The translations under genes and the position numbers were made by a program. A stretch of DNA of 35,238 nt from assembly GCA_903831455.1 (NCBI GenBank), contig CAIKXV010000027.1:103208-138445 (forward strand), written 5' to 3'. The notes under the pieces were generated by a model. The model did no database searches. It was not told where the DNA came from and worked only from the letters and a program-made list of their open reading frames with translations. Of the stretch, positions 23,286 to 31,472 are shown piece after piece (position 1 is the stretch's first letter; each line of letters starts with the position of its first letter). The DNA is from an uncultured Pseudomonadota bacterium. Lineage in GTDB: Bacteria > Pseudomonadota > Gammaproteobacteria > Burkholderiales > CAIKXV01.

Positions 23286-26200
23286 TCAGCCGATCACGCG
23301 CTCGCCCCGCTCGTCGTCGAACCAGCGGAACAGCGTGGGTACCACGAGCAGCGTGAGCAGCGTGGAGGTGACCAGCCCTCCGATCACCACCACGGCCAGC
23401 GGCCGGGTGACCTCCGAACCCGGGCCACTCGCGAAGAGCATCGGGATCAAGCCCAGCATGGCGACCGAAGCGGTCATCAGGACCGGCCGCAGCCTCGCCT
23501 GGCATCCTGCCACGACCGCCTCGCGTACCTGCATGCCCTCCTCGCGAAGGTGGCGGATGTACTCGACCAGCACCACCCCGTTCAGCGTCGCAATGCCCCA
23601 GAGCGTGATGAATCCGACCGAAGCGGGCACGGACAGGAACTCCCCGGACACCAGCAGCGCGAAGATGCCCCCGAGCGACGCGAACGGGAGCACCAGGATG
23701 ATCAACGTCGCGCTCCGCACCGAGTTGAACAGCAGGAACAGCAGGAAGAAGATCGCACCGACGGTGACGGGCACGATCAGCGACAGGCGGCCGAGCGCCC
23801 GCTCCATGTTGCGGAACTGCCCGCCCCACTCGAGCCTGTAGCCCTCGGGCAGGTTCACCTCCGCGGCGATGCGTGCCTTGGCCTCGGCCACGTATCCGCC
23901 CAGGTCGCGGCCGGTCACGTTCGCCCCGATCACCAGCCGCCGCCGCCCCGATTCGCGCGAGATCACCGGCGCGCTGTCGACGATCTCGAGGTTGGCCAGC
24001 GCGCGCAGGGGGACCAGCGCGCCGTTGGGGGAGCGGAACAGGATGTTTCCGATCGCCTCCGGACTGTTGCGCCATGTCTCCGGAAAGCGGACCACCGCCG
24101 CGAAGCGCCGCTCGCCCTCGTAGACCTGGGTCGCCTGGCGACCCGCGATCGCCGTCTCGATCACGTCGTGCACGTCGGCGACGTTCAACCCGTAGCGCGC
24201 GATCGCGCGCCGATCGATGTCGATCGTGAGATACGGCTGCCCGCTGACGCGATCGAGGCGCAGGTCGCGCGTCCCGGTGATCCGCCCCAGCACGCGGGCG
24301 ATCTCCTCGCTCTTCTGGCGCAGCACGGAAAGGTCCTCGCCGAAGAGCTTGATGGCCACCTGGGACCGTACCCCGGTCACCATCTCGTCCACGCGCTCCT
24401 GGATGGGCTGGCTCATCACCAGCTGCACGCCGGGAAGGGGCGACAGCACCTCGCGGATCCGCTGCTCGATGTCGGCCTGGCGCTCGAAACCCGCAGGCCG
24501 CTCGTCCACGGGCAGCAGGCTCACGACCGGCCCGGACTCGTGCTGCCCCGCCGGATCGGCCGGACTCTCGCCGCGACCGAGGGTCGAGACCACGCCGCGC
24601 ACCCCCGGCACCTGGGACACGAGCTTCATGGCCTCCATTTCCATCCGTACCGATTCCTCGATCGACACCGACGGGGTGCGCACGATCGCGGGCGTGATCG
24701 ACCCTTCCTGCATCACCGGGACGAACGCCGTACCGAGGAACGGGAACGCGGCGCCTGCGGCGACCAGCAGGCCGACGGCGATCGCGACCACCGAGCGCTC
24801 GTGTCCGAGCGACCAGTCGAGCGCCCGCATGTAGAGGGGCCGCAGGCCGCGCACGACCCAGGTGTCGTGATCGGCGCCGCCTCGCAGCAGGTAGGAGGCG
24901 AGCGCCGGCGTGAGCGTCAGCGAGAGAACCAGCGAGATCGCCAGTGCGATCGCGATCACCAGCGCCAGCGGACCGAACATCTTCCCTTCCATGTCGGTCA
25001 GCGTGAGCAGGGGCATGAACACCAGGATGATGATGCCCACCCCGAACACCACCGGCACCCCGACCTCGGAGGCGGCGTTGAGCACCACGCGCAGGCGATC
25101 CATGCCGCTTGCCTGCGCCTCGCCCAGCCGCCTGAACGTGTTCTCCACCACCACGACCGACCCATCGACCATCAGGCCGATGGCGATCACGAGGCCCCCG
25201 AGCGACATCAGGTTCGCCGACAGTCCGTAGTGGTTCATCACCACGAAGGTGAGCAGCGGCGTGAGGACGAGGGTGGCGACCACGATCAGGCTCGATCGCA
25301 GGTCCCCGAGGAATACCGCCAGCACCACGACGACGAACAGCACCGCCTCGAGCAGCACCTTGACGATGGTCCACAGCGCGGCGTCCACCAGCTCCGTGCG
25401 GTCGTAGAAGGGCACGATGCGAAGCCCGTCGGGCAGCTGTTGCTGCTCGTTGATCTGCTCCACCTTCTGCTTGATCCGGCTGACCACTTCGCGTGCGTTC
25501 CCGCCGCGGATCATCATCACGATGCCAGCGACCGCCTCGGTGTCGCCATTGCGGATCGCGGCCCCCACCCGCGGTGCCTCGCCCAGGGTGATCGTCGCCA
25601 CGCTGCGCAGGTAGACCGGCGTGCCGCGCACCTCGCGGATGACGATGTCGCCGATGTCATCGATCGATCGCACGAGCCCGATCCCGCGGATCAGGTACTG
25701 CTCCGACCCTCGCGCGAGCACCCCGCCACCGCTGTTCGCATTGTTCAGTTCGAGCGCCGAGCGGATGTCGGCCAGCGTCACGTCGAACCCGCGCATGCGC
25801 TGCGGGTCGGCGAGTACCTGGTATTCGCGCTCATAGCCGCCATGGGAGTTGACCTCCGCCACCCCCGGTATGCCTCGCAGCATCGGGCGCACCACCCAGT
25901 CCTGCACGACCCGGCGCTGGACGAGTTCCTCCCGCGTGAGCTCGCGCCTGCCGTCGTCGGGATGCTGCAGCGTGTACTGGTAGACCTGTCCGAGTCCGCT
26001 CGACACCGGGCCGAGGACGGGCTCCACCCCCGCGGGCAGGCGTCCCCGCGCCTCGATCAACCGCTCGAGCACGAGCTGGCGGGCGAAGTAGATGTCGGTA
26101 CGATCGGTGAACACCAGCGTGATCAGCGAAAGGCCGGCGCGGTTGATCGAGCGCAATTCGGTCAGGCCGGGCAACCCGGTCATCGCGATCTCCAGCGGCA

Positions 26201-26399
26201 CCGTCACGAAGCGCTCCACCTCCTCGGGCGAACGCCCGGGCGCCTCGGTCGCCACCTGCACCTGCACGTTGGTGACGTCCGGAAACGCGTCGAGCGACAG
26301 CTTCTGCACCGCACGCACGCCGAAGACGGCGAGCGCGGCGAACACCACCAGCAGCACCAGGCGCTGGCGCAGGCTGGCACGAACGATGGCCCGGATCAC
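23286..26399 (-). CDS. HME-RND heavy-metal efflux pump inner-membrane subunit (CzcA/CusA-like)
   Basis: A 1037-residue RND transporter with 12 membrane segments and two large periplasmic loops. It has the family start LRQRLVLLVVFAALAVFG and LSLDAFPDVTNVQVQV. The fourth membrane segment reads AIGLMVDGSVVVVEN (406-420). D412 and E419 match the Asp408 and Glu415 of CzcA, but the first acidic residue (Asp402) is replaced by A406, which is more like the copper/silver or monovalent branch than the zinc/cobalt/cadmium branch. It uses the proton gradient to drive metal ions across the envelope. It begins with GTG in a GTGA overlap with the fusion-protein gene. The exact ion is uncertain. Confidence 0.93.
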   Translation of the reverse strand: MIRAIVRASLRQRLVLLVVFAALAVFGVRAVQKLSLDAFPDVTNVQVQVATEAPGRSPEEVERFVTVPLEIAMTGLPGLTELRSINRAGLSLITLVFTDRTDIYFARQLVLERLIEARGRLPAGVEPVLGPVSSGLGQVYQYTLQHPDDGRRELTREELVQRRVVQDWVVRPMLRGIPGVAEVNSHGGYEREYQVLADPQRMRGFDVTLADIRSALELNNANSGGGVLARGSEQYLIRGIGLVRSIDDIGDIVIREVRGTPVYLRSVATITLGEAPRVGAAIRNGDTEAVAGIVMMIRGGNAREVVSRIKQKVEQINEQQQLPDGLRIVPFYDRTELVDAALWTIVKVLLEAVLFVVVVLAVFLGDLRSSLIVVATLVLTPLLTFVVMNHYGLSANLMSLGGLVIAIGLMVDGSVVVVENTFRRLGEAQASGMDRLRVVLNAASEVGVPVVFGVGIIILVFMPLLTLTDMEGKMFGPLALVIAIALAISLVLSLTLTPALASYLLRGGADHDTWVVRGLRPLYMRALDWSLGHERSVVAIAVGLLVAAGAAFPFLGTAFVPVMQEGSITPAIVRTPSVSIEESVRMEMEAMKLVSQVPGVRGVVSTLGRGESPADPAGQHESGPVVSLLPVDERPAGFERQADIEQRIREVLSPLPGVQLVMSQPIQERVDEMVTGVRSQVAIKLFGEDLSVLRQKSEEIARVLGRITGTRDLRLDRVSGQPYLTIDIDRRAIARYGLNVADVHDVIETAIAGRQATQVYEGERRFAAVVRFPETWRNSPEAIGNILFRSPNGALVPLRALANLEIVDSAPVISRESGRRRLVIGANVTGRDLGGYVAEAKARIAAEVNLPEGYRLEWGGQFRNMERALGRLSLIVPVTVGAIFFLLFLLFNSVRSATLIILVLPFASLGGIFALLVSGEFLSVPASVGFITLWGIATLNGVVLVEYIRHLREEGMQVREAVVAGCQARLRPVLMTASVAMLGLIPMLFASGPGSEVTRPLAVVVIGGLVTSTLLTLLVVPTLFRWFDDERGERVIG

Positions 26400-27553
26400 T
26401 GGCGCTGGCGCTCCGCGTTGAGGTGGAACGCGCCGTCCACGACCAGCCGCTCACCCTGTGCCAGCCCGGAGAGGACCGGCCGCAGCCCGTCGGAAGTCTC
26501 CGGACCCAGGCTCACCGGACGCAGGCGGAACGCGCCGTCCGGCTCGGGCACGAACACATGCTCGCGCCCGCCCTCTCGCACGACGGCCGCCGCGGGAATC
26601 GCAAGCGCTCGGCGGGCGGGCTCCCGGATGGCCATGGTCACGAGCATCGCCGGCTTGATCGTGCGATCGGCGTTGGGCAGCGTGGTGCGCACGGTCACCG
26701 TTCGCGTCTCGGGGTTGACGATGTTGCCGACGTGCGTGACGCGAGCGGTGAGTCGCCGGTCACGCAGCGCCGGGATCTCCACGTCCACCGGATCGCCCAC
26801 CTTCACCCCGTAGACCTGCTCCTCGGGCACCTCGCTCACCACCCAGACCTGGGAGAGGTCGGCAACCGTGAAGAGGATGTCGGCGGGCTGGACCACCTGC
26901 CCGACCGTGAGCCGACGTTCGATCACCGTGCCGGCGAGCTTGGTCGCGAGCGTGCTGACCGGGCTGATCGCGCGCGTGTTCTCGAGCCGCCCGATCGCCT
27001 CCACGCTCATGCCCAGCGCCATCAGGTTGCCGCGGGCCGCGCGCAGTTCGGCCTCCGCCGAGAACAGTTCGTTCTCGCGGCGCTGCAGTTCGGCGCTGCC
27101 GATCACGTCGGCCGCCACCAGGAGCCGCGCACGCTCGACCCCGCGCTGGACCAGTTCGAGATCGAGCCCCGCCTTGAGGAAGTTGCGCTGGGCGATCGCG
27201 AGTTCGGTGCTGTCGATCCGGGCCAGCGGTTGCCCCGATCGCACATCGGCTCCCAGCATCACGGGCGCCTCGATCACGCGCCCGGAGACCGAGGATCCGA
27301 TGCGCGCCACCCGCTCCTCGTCGACCTGTACGCTGGCCGCGACGCGGAACTGCTCGCGGATCTCGGTCGTCTCCACGGTCGCGACGCGCAGGCGCTCGAG
27401 CATCGCGGGCGCCGGCTGCACCCGCAGCGGGTCCTGTGCGGTGGCCGGCGCACCGGCCGGCCGCTCGGTGCCGCGGCCGCATCCGCCCGCCAGCCCGATC
27501 GCGAGCGCCGCGGCCAGCACGGCCGCGGCCTTGCGGCAAGTCCACCGCATCAT
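26396..27553 (-). CDS. RND periplasmic membrane-fusion lipoprotein (CzcB/CusB-like)
   Basis: A 385-residue adaptor. The N-terminal signal ends with a probable lipobox at LAGGC, so it is likely anchored in the inner membrane. The body shows a barrel-sandwich domain (VSGRVIEAPVMLGADVRSGQPLARI cut by a long helical hairpin from about 130 to 195) and a beta-barrel (VGDPVDVEIPALRDRRLTARV), then a membrane-proximal part. It links the RND pump to the outer-membrane channel and may hand over metal. No His- or Met-rich N-terminal metal site is obvious. The start overlaps the stop of the channel gene (ATGA), and its own stop overlaps the pump start. Confidence 0.92.
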   Translation of the reverse strand: MMRWTCRKAAAVLAAALAIGLAGGCGRGTERPAGAPATAQDPLRVQPAPAMLERLRVATVETTEIREQFRVAASVQVDEERVARIGSSVSGRVIEAPVMLGADVRSGQPLARIDSTELAIAQRNFLKAGLDLELVQRGVERARLLVAADVIGSAELQRRENELFSAEAELRAARGNLMALGMSVEAIGRLENTRAISPVSTLATKLAGTVIERRLTVGQVVQPADILFTVADLSQVWVVSEVPEEQVYGVKVGDPVDVEIPALRDRRLTARVTHVGNIVNPETRTVTVRTTLPNADRTIKPAMLVTMAIREPARRALAIPAAAVVREGGREHVFVPEPDGAFRLRPVSLGPETSDGLRPVLSGLAQGERLVVDGAFHLNAERQRQ

Positions 27554-28875
27554 GTCCTTCCCTCCAGCAGGTCGCTGCCGATCAGTCGCTCGAGTTCGAT
27601 CAGCGCATAGCGCGCCTCGAACAGCGCATTCGCATACTCCTGGCGAACCAGTCGCAAGGTCCGCTGGGCATCGAGGTACTCGATGATCCCGCGCTCCCCG
27701 AACCGGTAGGCCGCCTCCGCCACGCGCAGCGACTGCTGTGCCTGCCGCAGCAATCCGCCCTCGAAGGCCTGCACCTGCTGGCGGGCGAGCGAGAAGCCGG
27801 TGTAGGCCTGGTCCAGTTCCGCCAGCAGCGCCTGCCGGCGAGCGTCGAACTGCGCCTGCGCGAACGCCGCCTCCGCCGCCGCTTCCCGGATCTGTCCTTC
27901 CCGTCGGTTGAACAGGGGCAGCGGAACGCTGACCCCGAGCCGCCAGCGCGACTGGTCCGGCTCCTGGTCGACGCCGCCCCGCAGCGACACCGCGGGCGTG
28001 CGCAGCCGCTGCTCGAGGTCGACGCGGGCGCGCGAGCGACCGCGCTCCGCGTCGAGCTGGGCCAGTTCCGGATTCGTCCGCAGGGCGCTCTCGCGAATGT
28101 CCGGCAACGGCGGAACCGGAGGCAGCGGGGGCAGGCCGCCGGCGACCTCGATCGGCGAATCCGCAGGGGCGGCCACCAGCACCGCGAGCGCCGCGCGCGC
28201 CTGGTCGACCCGCATGCGGGCAGCGTCCCTCGCTCGCCGCGCGTTGAGCAACTCGGTATCGGCGCGAATCAGGTCGAGCCTGGGCGACTCCCCGAGGTCC
28301 ACGCGCAGGCCGACCCGGTCGCGGATCTGCTGCAGGTTGGCGAGATCCTCCTCGGCGATCCTCAGCTGCTCCTCGCGCTGCAGGATCTGGTAGAACGCAT
28401 TGCGCACCTTCGCATGGAGCGCACGTCGCAACACCCGCTCGGCGGCCTGCGCGGCCAGCACGCCCGCATCGGCGACGCCGGCGCGCGCCTCGCGCACCGC
28501 CGGGTAGTCGAGCGGCTGGCTCACCGCAAGGCTGCGGGCGCTGCCGTCCGGCCCGCCGACGCCTCGCGGGCGCACCGGACCGGCGACGAGTTCGACCTCG
28601 GGATTGGGCAACTGGCGTGCGGTCACGCCGGCGGCCAGTGCGGCCTCCCGGCGCGCTCGCGCGCCCTCGAGCAAGGCGCTGGCGCGCTCCGCGCGGCCCA
28701 GCGCCTCGGGCAGCGTGAGTCGCAGCACCGGCGCGCGCGCCGACAGCGGCACCGGCGCCGGCACGATGGACTCGGCCGCCTGGGCCGGGGCGTGGAGCAC
28801 GAGGCCCAGCAGCCAGGGGAACAGGACGGTGGACGCGCAGGCTGCGTCGCGCGTGCGGGTTCGGGGAATCGTCAT
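27550..28875 (-). CDS. RND outer-membrane efflux channel (CzcC/TolC family)
   Basis: A 441-residue outer-membrane factor with a signal peptide ending near AQA-AES. Two repeated OEP domains have long amphipathic helices, for example LTLPEALGRAERASALLEGARARREAALA and IRESALRTNPELAQLDAERGRSRARV, and the C-terminal IIEYLDAQRTLRLVRQEYANALFEARYALIELERLIG is typical of CzcC. It forms the trimeric channel that lets the pump discharge outside the cell. It is the first gene of the three-gene operon, divergent from the two-component system. Its ribosome binding site is weak. Confidence 0.93.
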   Translation of the reverse strand: MTIPRTRTRDAACASTVLFPWLLGLVLHAPAQAAESIVPAPVPLSARAPVLRLTLPEALGRAERASALLEGARARREAALAAGVTARQLPNPEVELVAGPVRPRGVGGPDGSARSLAVSQPLDYPAVREARAGVADAGVLAAQAAERVLRRALHAKVRNAFYQILQREEQLRIAEEDLANLQQIRDRVGLRVDLGESPRLDLIRADTELLNARRARDAARMRVDQARAALAVLVAAPADSPIEVAGGLPPLPPVPPLPDIRESALRTNPELAQLDAERGRSRARVDLEQRLRTPAVSLRGGVDQEPDQSRWRLGVSVPLPLFNRREGQIREAAAEAAFAQAQFDARRQALLAELDQAYTGFSLARQQVQAFEGGLLRQAQQSLRVAEAAYRFGERGIIEYLDAQRTLRLVRQEYANALFEARYALIELERLIGSDLLEGRT

Positions 28876-29157
28876 TGCGCTGTCGCGGCGTCAGGAAGTC
28901 CGCGGATCCTAGGGGAAGCCGGGTGAGACCGCGGTTAAACAGGCTCGGTCGACCCCGGCCGGCCGCTCGTCCGCCGGAGGGACGCCGCGCTGGCTTGCAG
29001 GGCGGAGTCCCGGGTCGTGGACCGACGCATCCTGTCGCGAGCGCGACGCGTCCGCATCCGCCGACGCCCTGGCCCCGGGCCGGCGAAGAAAGGCTGGCGC
29101 AAGGTGGGGTGTGCGACCATTCCTGACACTGAGCCGGTACGGCCGAAGGAGAGAGGC

Positions 29158-29835
29158 ATGAAGATCCTGCTCGTTGAAGATGACGCGACACTGGCCGACG
29201 GGCTGTCGCGCACGCTCGGACAGTCCGACTTGCGAGTCGAGCACGTGACCACCGGTGAAGCCGCGGAGGAGGCCTTCCTGCGCGAGCGCTTCGACATGGT
29301 CGTGCTCGACATCGGCCTGCCCGGCATCGACGGCTTCGAGGTGCTGCGCCGGCTGCGCAAGCGGCCCGACTACGTTCCGGTGCTGGTGCTGACCGCGCGC
29401 GACGCAGTCGAGGATCGGGTGCACGGGCTGGACCTGGGCGCCGACGACTACCTCGCCAAGCCGTTCGCGCTCCCCGAGTTCGAAGCCCGCGTCCGCGCGC
29501 TGCTGCGCCGCGGGCAGGCGAACAAGAACCCCCAGCTTCGCAACGGGCCCCTGGTGCTCGACACGGTGGCGCGCCGCGCCACGCTCAACGGCCAGCCGGT
29601 CGACCTGACCAGCCGCGAATGGAGCGTGCTCGAGAACCTGATGCTGCGTGCGGGCCAGGTCGTCTCGAAGGAAAACCTCATGCAGGCCCTGTCGAACTGG
29701 GACCGCGAACTCTCGATGAACGCGATCGAGGTGTACATGTCCCGGCTGCGCGCCAAGGTCGAGTCCGGAGGCGTTCGCATCCGCACGGTGCGCGGGTTCG
29801 GGTACCTGCTCGAGGAGCAGAATGACGCCGGCTGA
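29158..29835 (+). CDS. OmpR-family response regulator (TctD/CzcR-like)
   Basis: A 225-residue regulator. The receiver domain has acidic ED at 7-9, the phosphorylated D51 (MVVLDIGLPG) and K in LAKPF near residue 101, followed by a winged-helix DNA-binding domain (LTSREWSVLENLM ... AIEVYMSRLRAKVE ... IRTVRGFGYLL). GGAGAGAGGC precedes the ATG. It overlaps the sensor kinase by 14 bases. It is divergent from the efflux operon, 282 bases away, so it most probably controls that operon. By overall sequence it resembles TctD, the regulator of tricarboxylate uptake, as much as metal regulators. Confidence 0.93.
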   Translation: MKILLVEDDATLADGLSRTLGQSDLRVEHVTTGEAAEEAFLRERFDMVVLDIGLPGIDGFEVLRRLRKRPDYVPVLVLTARDAVEDRVHGLDLGADDYLAKPFALPEFEARVRALLRRGQANKNPQLRNGPLVLDTVARRATLNGQPVDLTSREWSVLENLMLRAGQVVSKENLMQALSNWDRELSMNAIEVYMSRLRAKVESGGVRIRTVRGFGYLLEEQNDAG

Positions 29836-31276
29836 GCCGGCCGCGCCCACGCCCGGCCCCGCCACCGCCCCGCGGGGCCCGGCCCCCGATCACGGACGCC
29901 GCCGCGCGCCCAGCCTGCGGGGCCAGCTCATCGGCTGGCTGGTCGCTCCGCTCGCGCTCCTGCTGCTCGCCGGGCTCGCGATCTCCTACGGGGTGGCGCT
30001 GCGCTCGACCACGAACGCCTACGACAGCGAACTGCTCGACCCGGCACTGGCGCTGGCCCAGCACATCGAGGTCGAGGACGGCCGGGTACGCCTGGACCTC
30101 TCCCCGGTGGCGCAGGACGTGCTGCGCATCGACAGCTACGACCGCATCTACTTCGCCGTGTCCGGCCCGCGTGGCGAACTGGCCGCTGGCGATCCCGAGA
30201 TGCCCGCCCCACCGCGCATCGTGCCGCCCGGCCATCGGATGTTCTACGACGGTCGCGTGAACGGCCAGACGGTGCGCATCGCAGCGCTGTTCGTCCCCCA
30301 GGCCGAAGGACCGGTCGTGATCCAGGTCGCCGAGACCATGATCAAGCGGAATCGGCTCACGCGCGAAATCCTCCTGGCGGAGATGGTGCCCGACGTGCTG
30401 ATCGCCGTGGCCGCCCTCCTGCTCGCGTGGTTCGGCATCACGCGCGGGCTCGCGCCGCTCGCCCGCCTGCGCAGCGAACTCGCGCTGCGCTCGGCGAGCG
30501 ACCTCAGCCCGCTCGCCGCTTCCCAGCCACCCCGCGAGGTCGAGCCGCTGGTGCTCACCCTCAACGGACTGCTGCGCGAATTGCGCGGCGCGATCGAAGC
30601 ACAGCAGCGCTTCACCGCGAATGCGGCGCACCAGTTGCGTACGCCGCTGGCGGGGCTGCAGACGCATGTCGAGCTCGCGCTGCGCCAGGATGCTCCGCCG
30701 GAGATGCAGCACGCCCTGCGCCAGCTTCACGGGGCGACCACACGCCTCACCCACCTCGCGAACCAGCTGCTCGCGCTCGCGCGCGCCGAGCCCGGGGGCC
30801 ACCGCCCGGACACCCAGCGCACCCTGGACCTGCGCACGCTCGCCCAGGACGCGGCTGGCCTGTGGGTACCCCGGGCCATTGCCCACGACCTCGACCTCGG
30901 CTTCGACCTGGAGAGCGCCACCCTGCATGGCGATCCGCGGCTGCTGCGCGACCTGCTCGACATGCTGATCGAGAACGCGATCGACTACACCCCGAGCGGC
31001 GGCCACATCACGGTGGTCACCCGCAGCGTTGCCGGCGGCTGCGTGCTGCGCGTCGAGGACGACGGCCCGGGCATCGCGCCCTCGGAACGCGAACGCGTGT
31101 TCCAGCGCTTCTATCGGCTGCCCGGTGCGGCCGGCGAGGGCAGTGGCCTCGGCCTCGCGATCGCGCGCGAGATCGTCAACCTGCACGCGGGCCGGATCAC
31201 GATCGACGAGGGCCCCGGGGGACGGGGCACGACCGTGCAGGTGTGGCTGCCCGCCCGGGTCGACTCCGCAGGCTGA
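29822..31276 (+). CDS. Sensor histidine kinase (TctE/QseC-like)
   Basis: A 484-residue membrane kinase. TM1 (about 36-58) and TM2 (about 187-206) flank a periplasmic sensor of roughly 125 residues, with a YDRIYFAVSGPRGELAAGD segment typical of the TctE-type sensor domain. A HAMP-like linker follows, then the H-box FTANAAHQLRTPLAGL with H270, and the N, G1 and G2 boxes (ENAIDYTP, EDDGPGIAP, GSGLGLAI). It phosphorylates the upstream regulator. GAGGAG lies 4 bases before the ATG, inside the end of the regulator gene. A proline-rich cytoplasmic N-terminus of 30 residues is unusual. The signal could be a metal ion or a carboxylate. Confidence 0.93.
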   Translation: MTPAEPAAPTPGPATAPRGPAPDHGRRRAPSLRGQLIGWLVAPLALLLLAGLAISYGVALRSTTNAYDSELLDPALALAQHIEVEDGRVRLDLSPVAQDVLRIDSYDRIYFAVSGPRGELAAGDPEMPAPPRIVPPGHRMFYDGRVNGQTVRIAALFVPQAEGPVVIQVAETMIKRNRLTREILLAEMVPDVLIAVAALLLAWFGITRGLAPLARLRSELALRSASDLSPLAASQPPREVEPLVLTLNGLLRELRGAIEAQQRFTANAAHQLRTPLAGLQTHVELALRQDAPPEMQHALRQLHGATTRLTHLANQLLALARAEPGGHRPDTQRTLDLRTLAQDAAGLWVPRAIAHDLDLGFDLESATLHGDPRLLRDLLDMLIENAIDYTPSGGHITVVTRSVAGGCVLRVEDDGPGIAPSERERVFQRFYRLPGAAGEGSGLGLAIAREIVNLHAGRITIDEGPGGRGTTVQVWLPARVDSAG

Positions 31277-31472
31277 ACGGGCGCTCGACCCGGCGCCCCC
31301 GTCCCCGGCCACGCGCCCCGGGTCGCCGCCTGGTGGTGCCCGGCTCCTGCCCCCACCGTCACGCCCGTGCCCGCGGCAGCACCGTCCGGGCGGGCGGGCT
31401 GCGAGTGGCCTGCGCCGTCCGCACGCATGTGCGCCCCTGCCTCGCGAGGCGGCGGCAGCCGACGCCCGCGGA
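31277..31472. other. Convergent intergenic region with a 12-bp palindrome
   Basis: No gene is supported. GCCTCGCGAGGC (31439-31450) is a perfect palindrome. No classical terminator was seen. Confidence 0.4.

Noticed and set aside
22632-26813. Giant His/Arg/Asp-rich open frame opposite the RND pump
   Set aside because: It is the antisense of the CzcA-like and adaptor genes, with low-complexity composition and no domain pattern.
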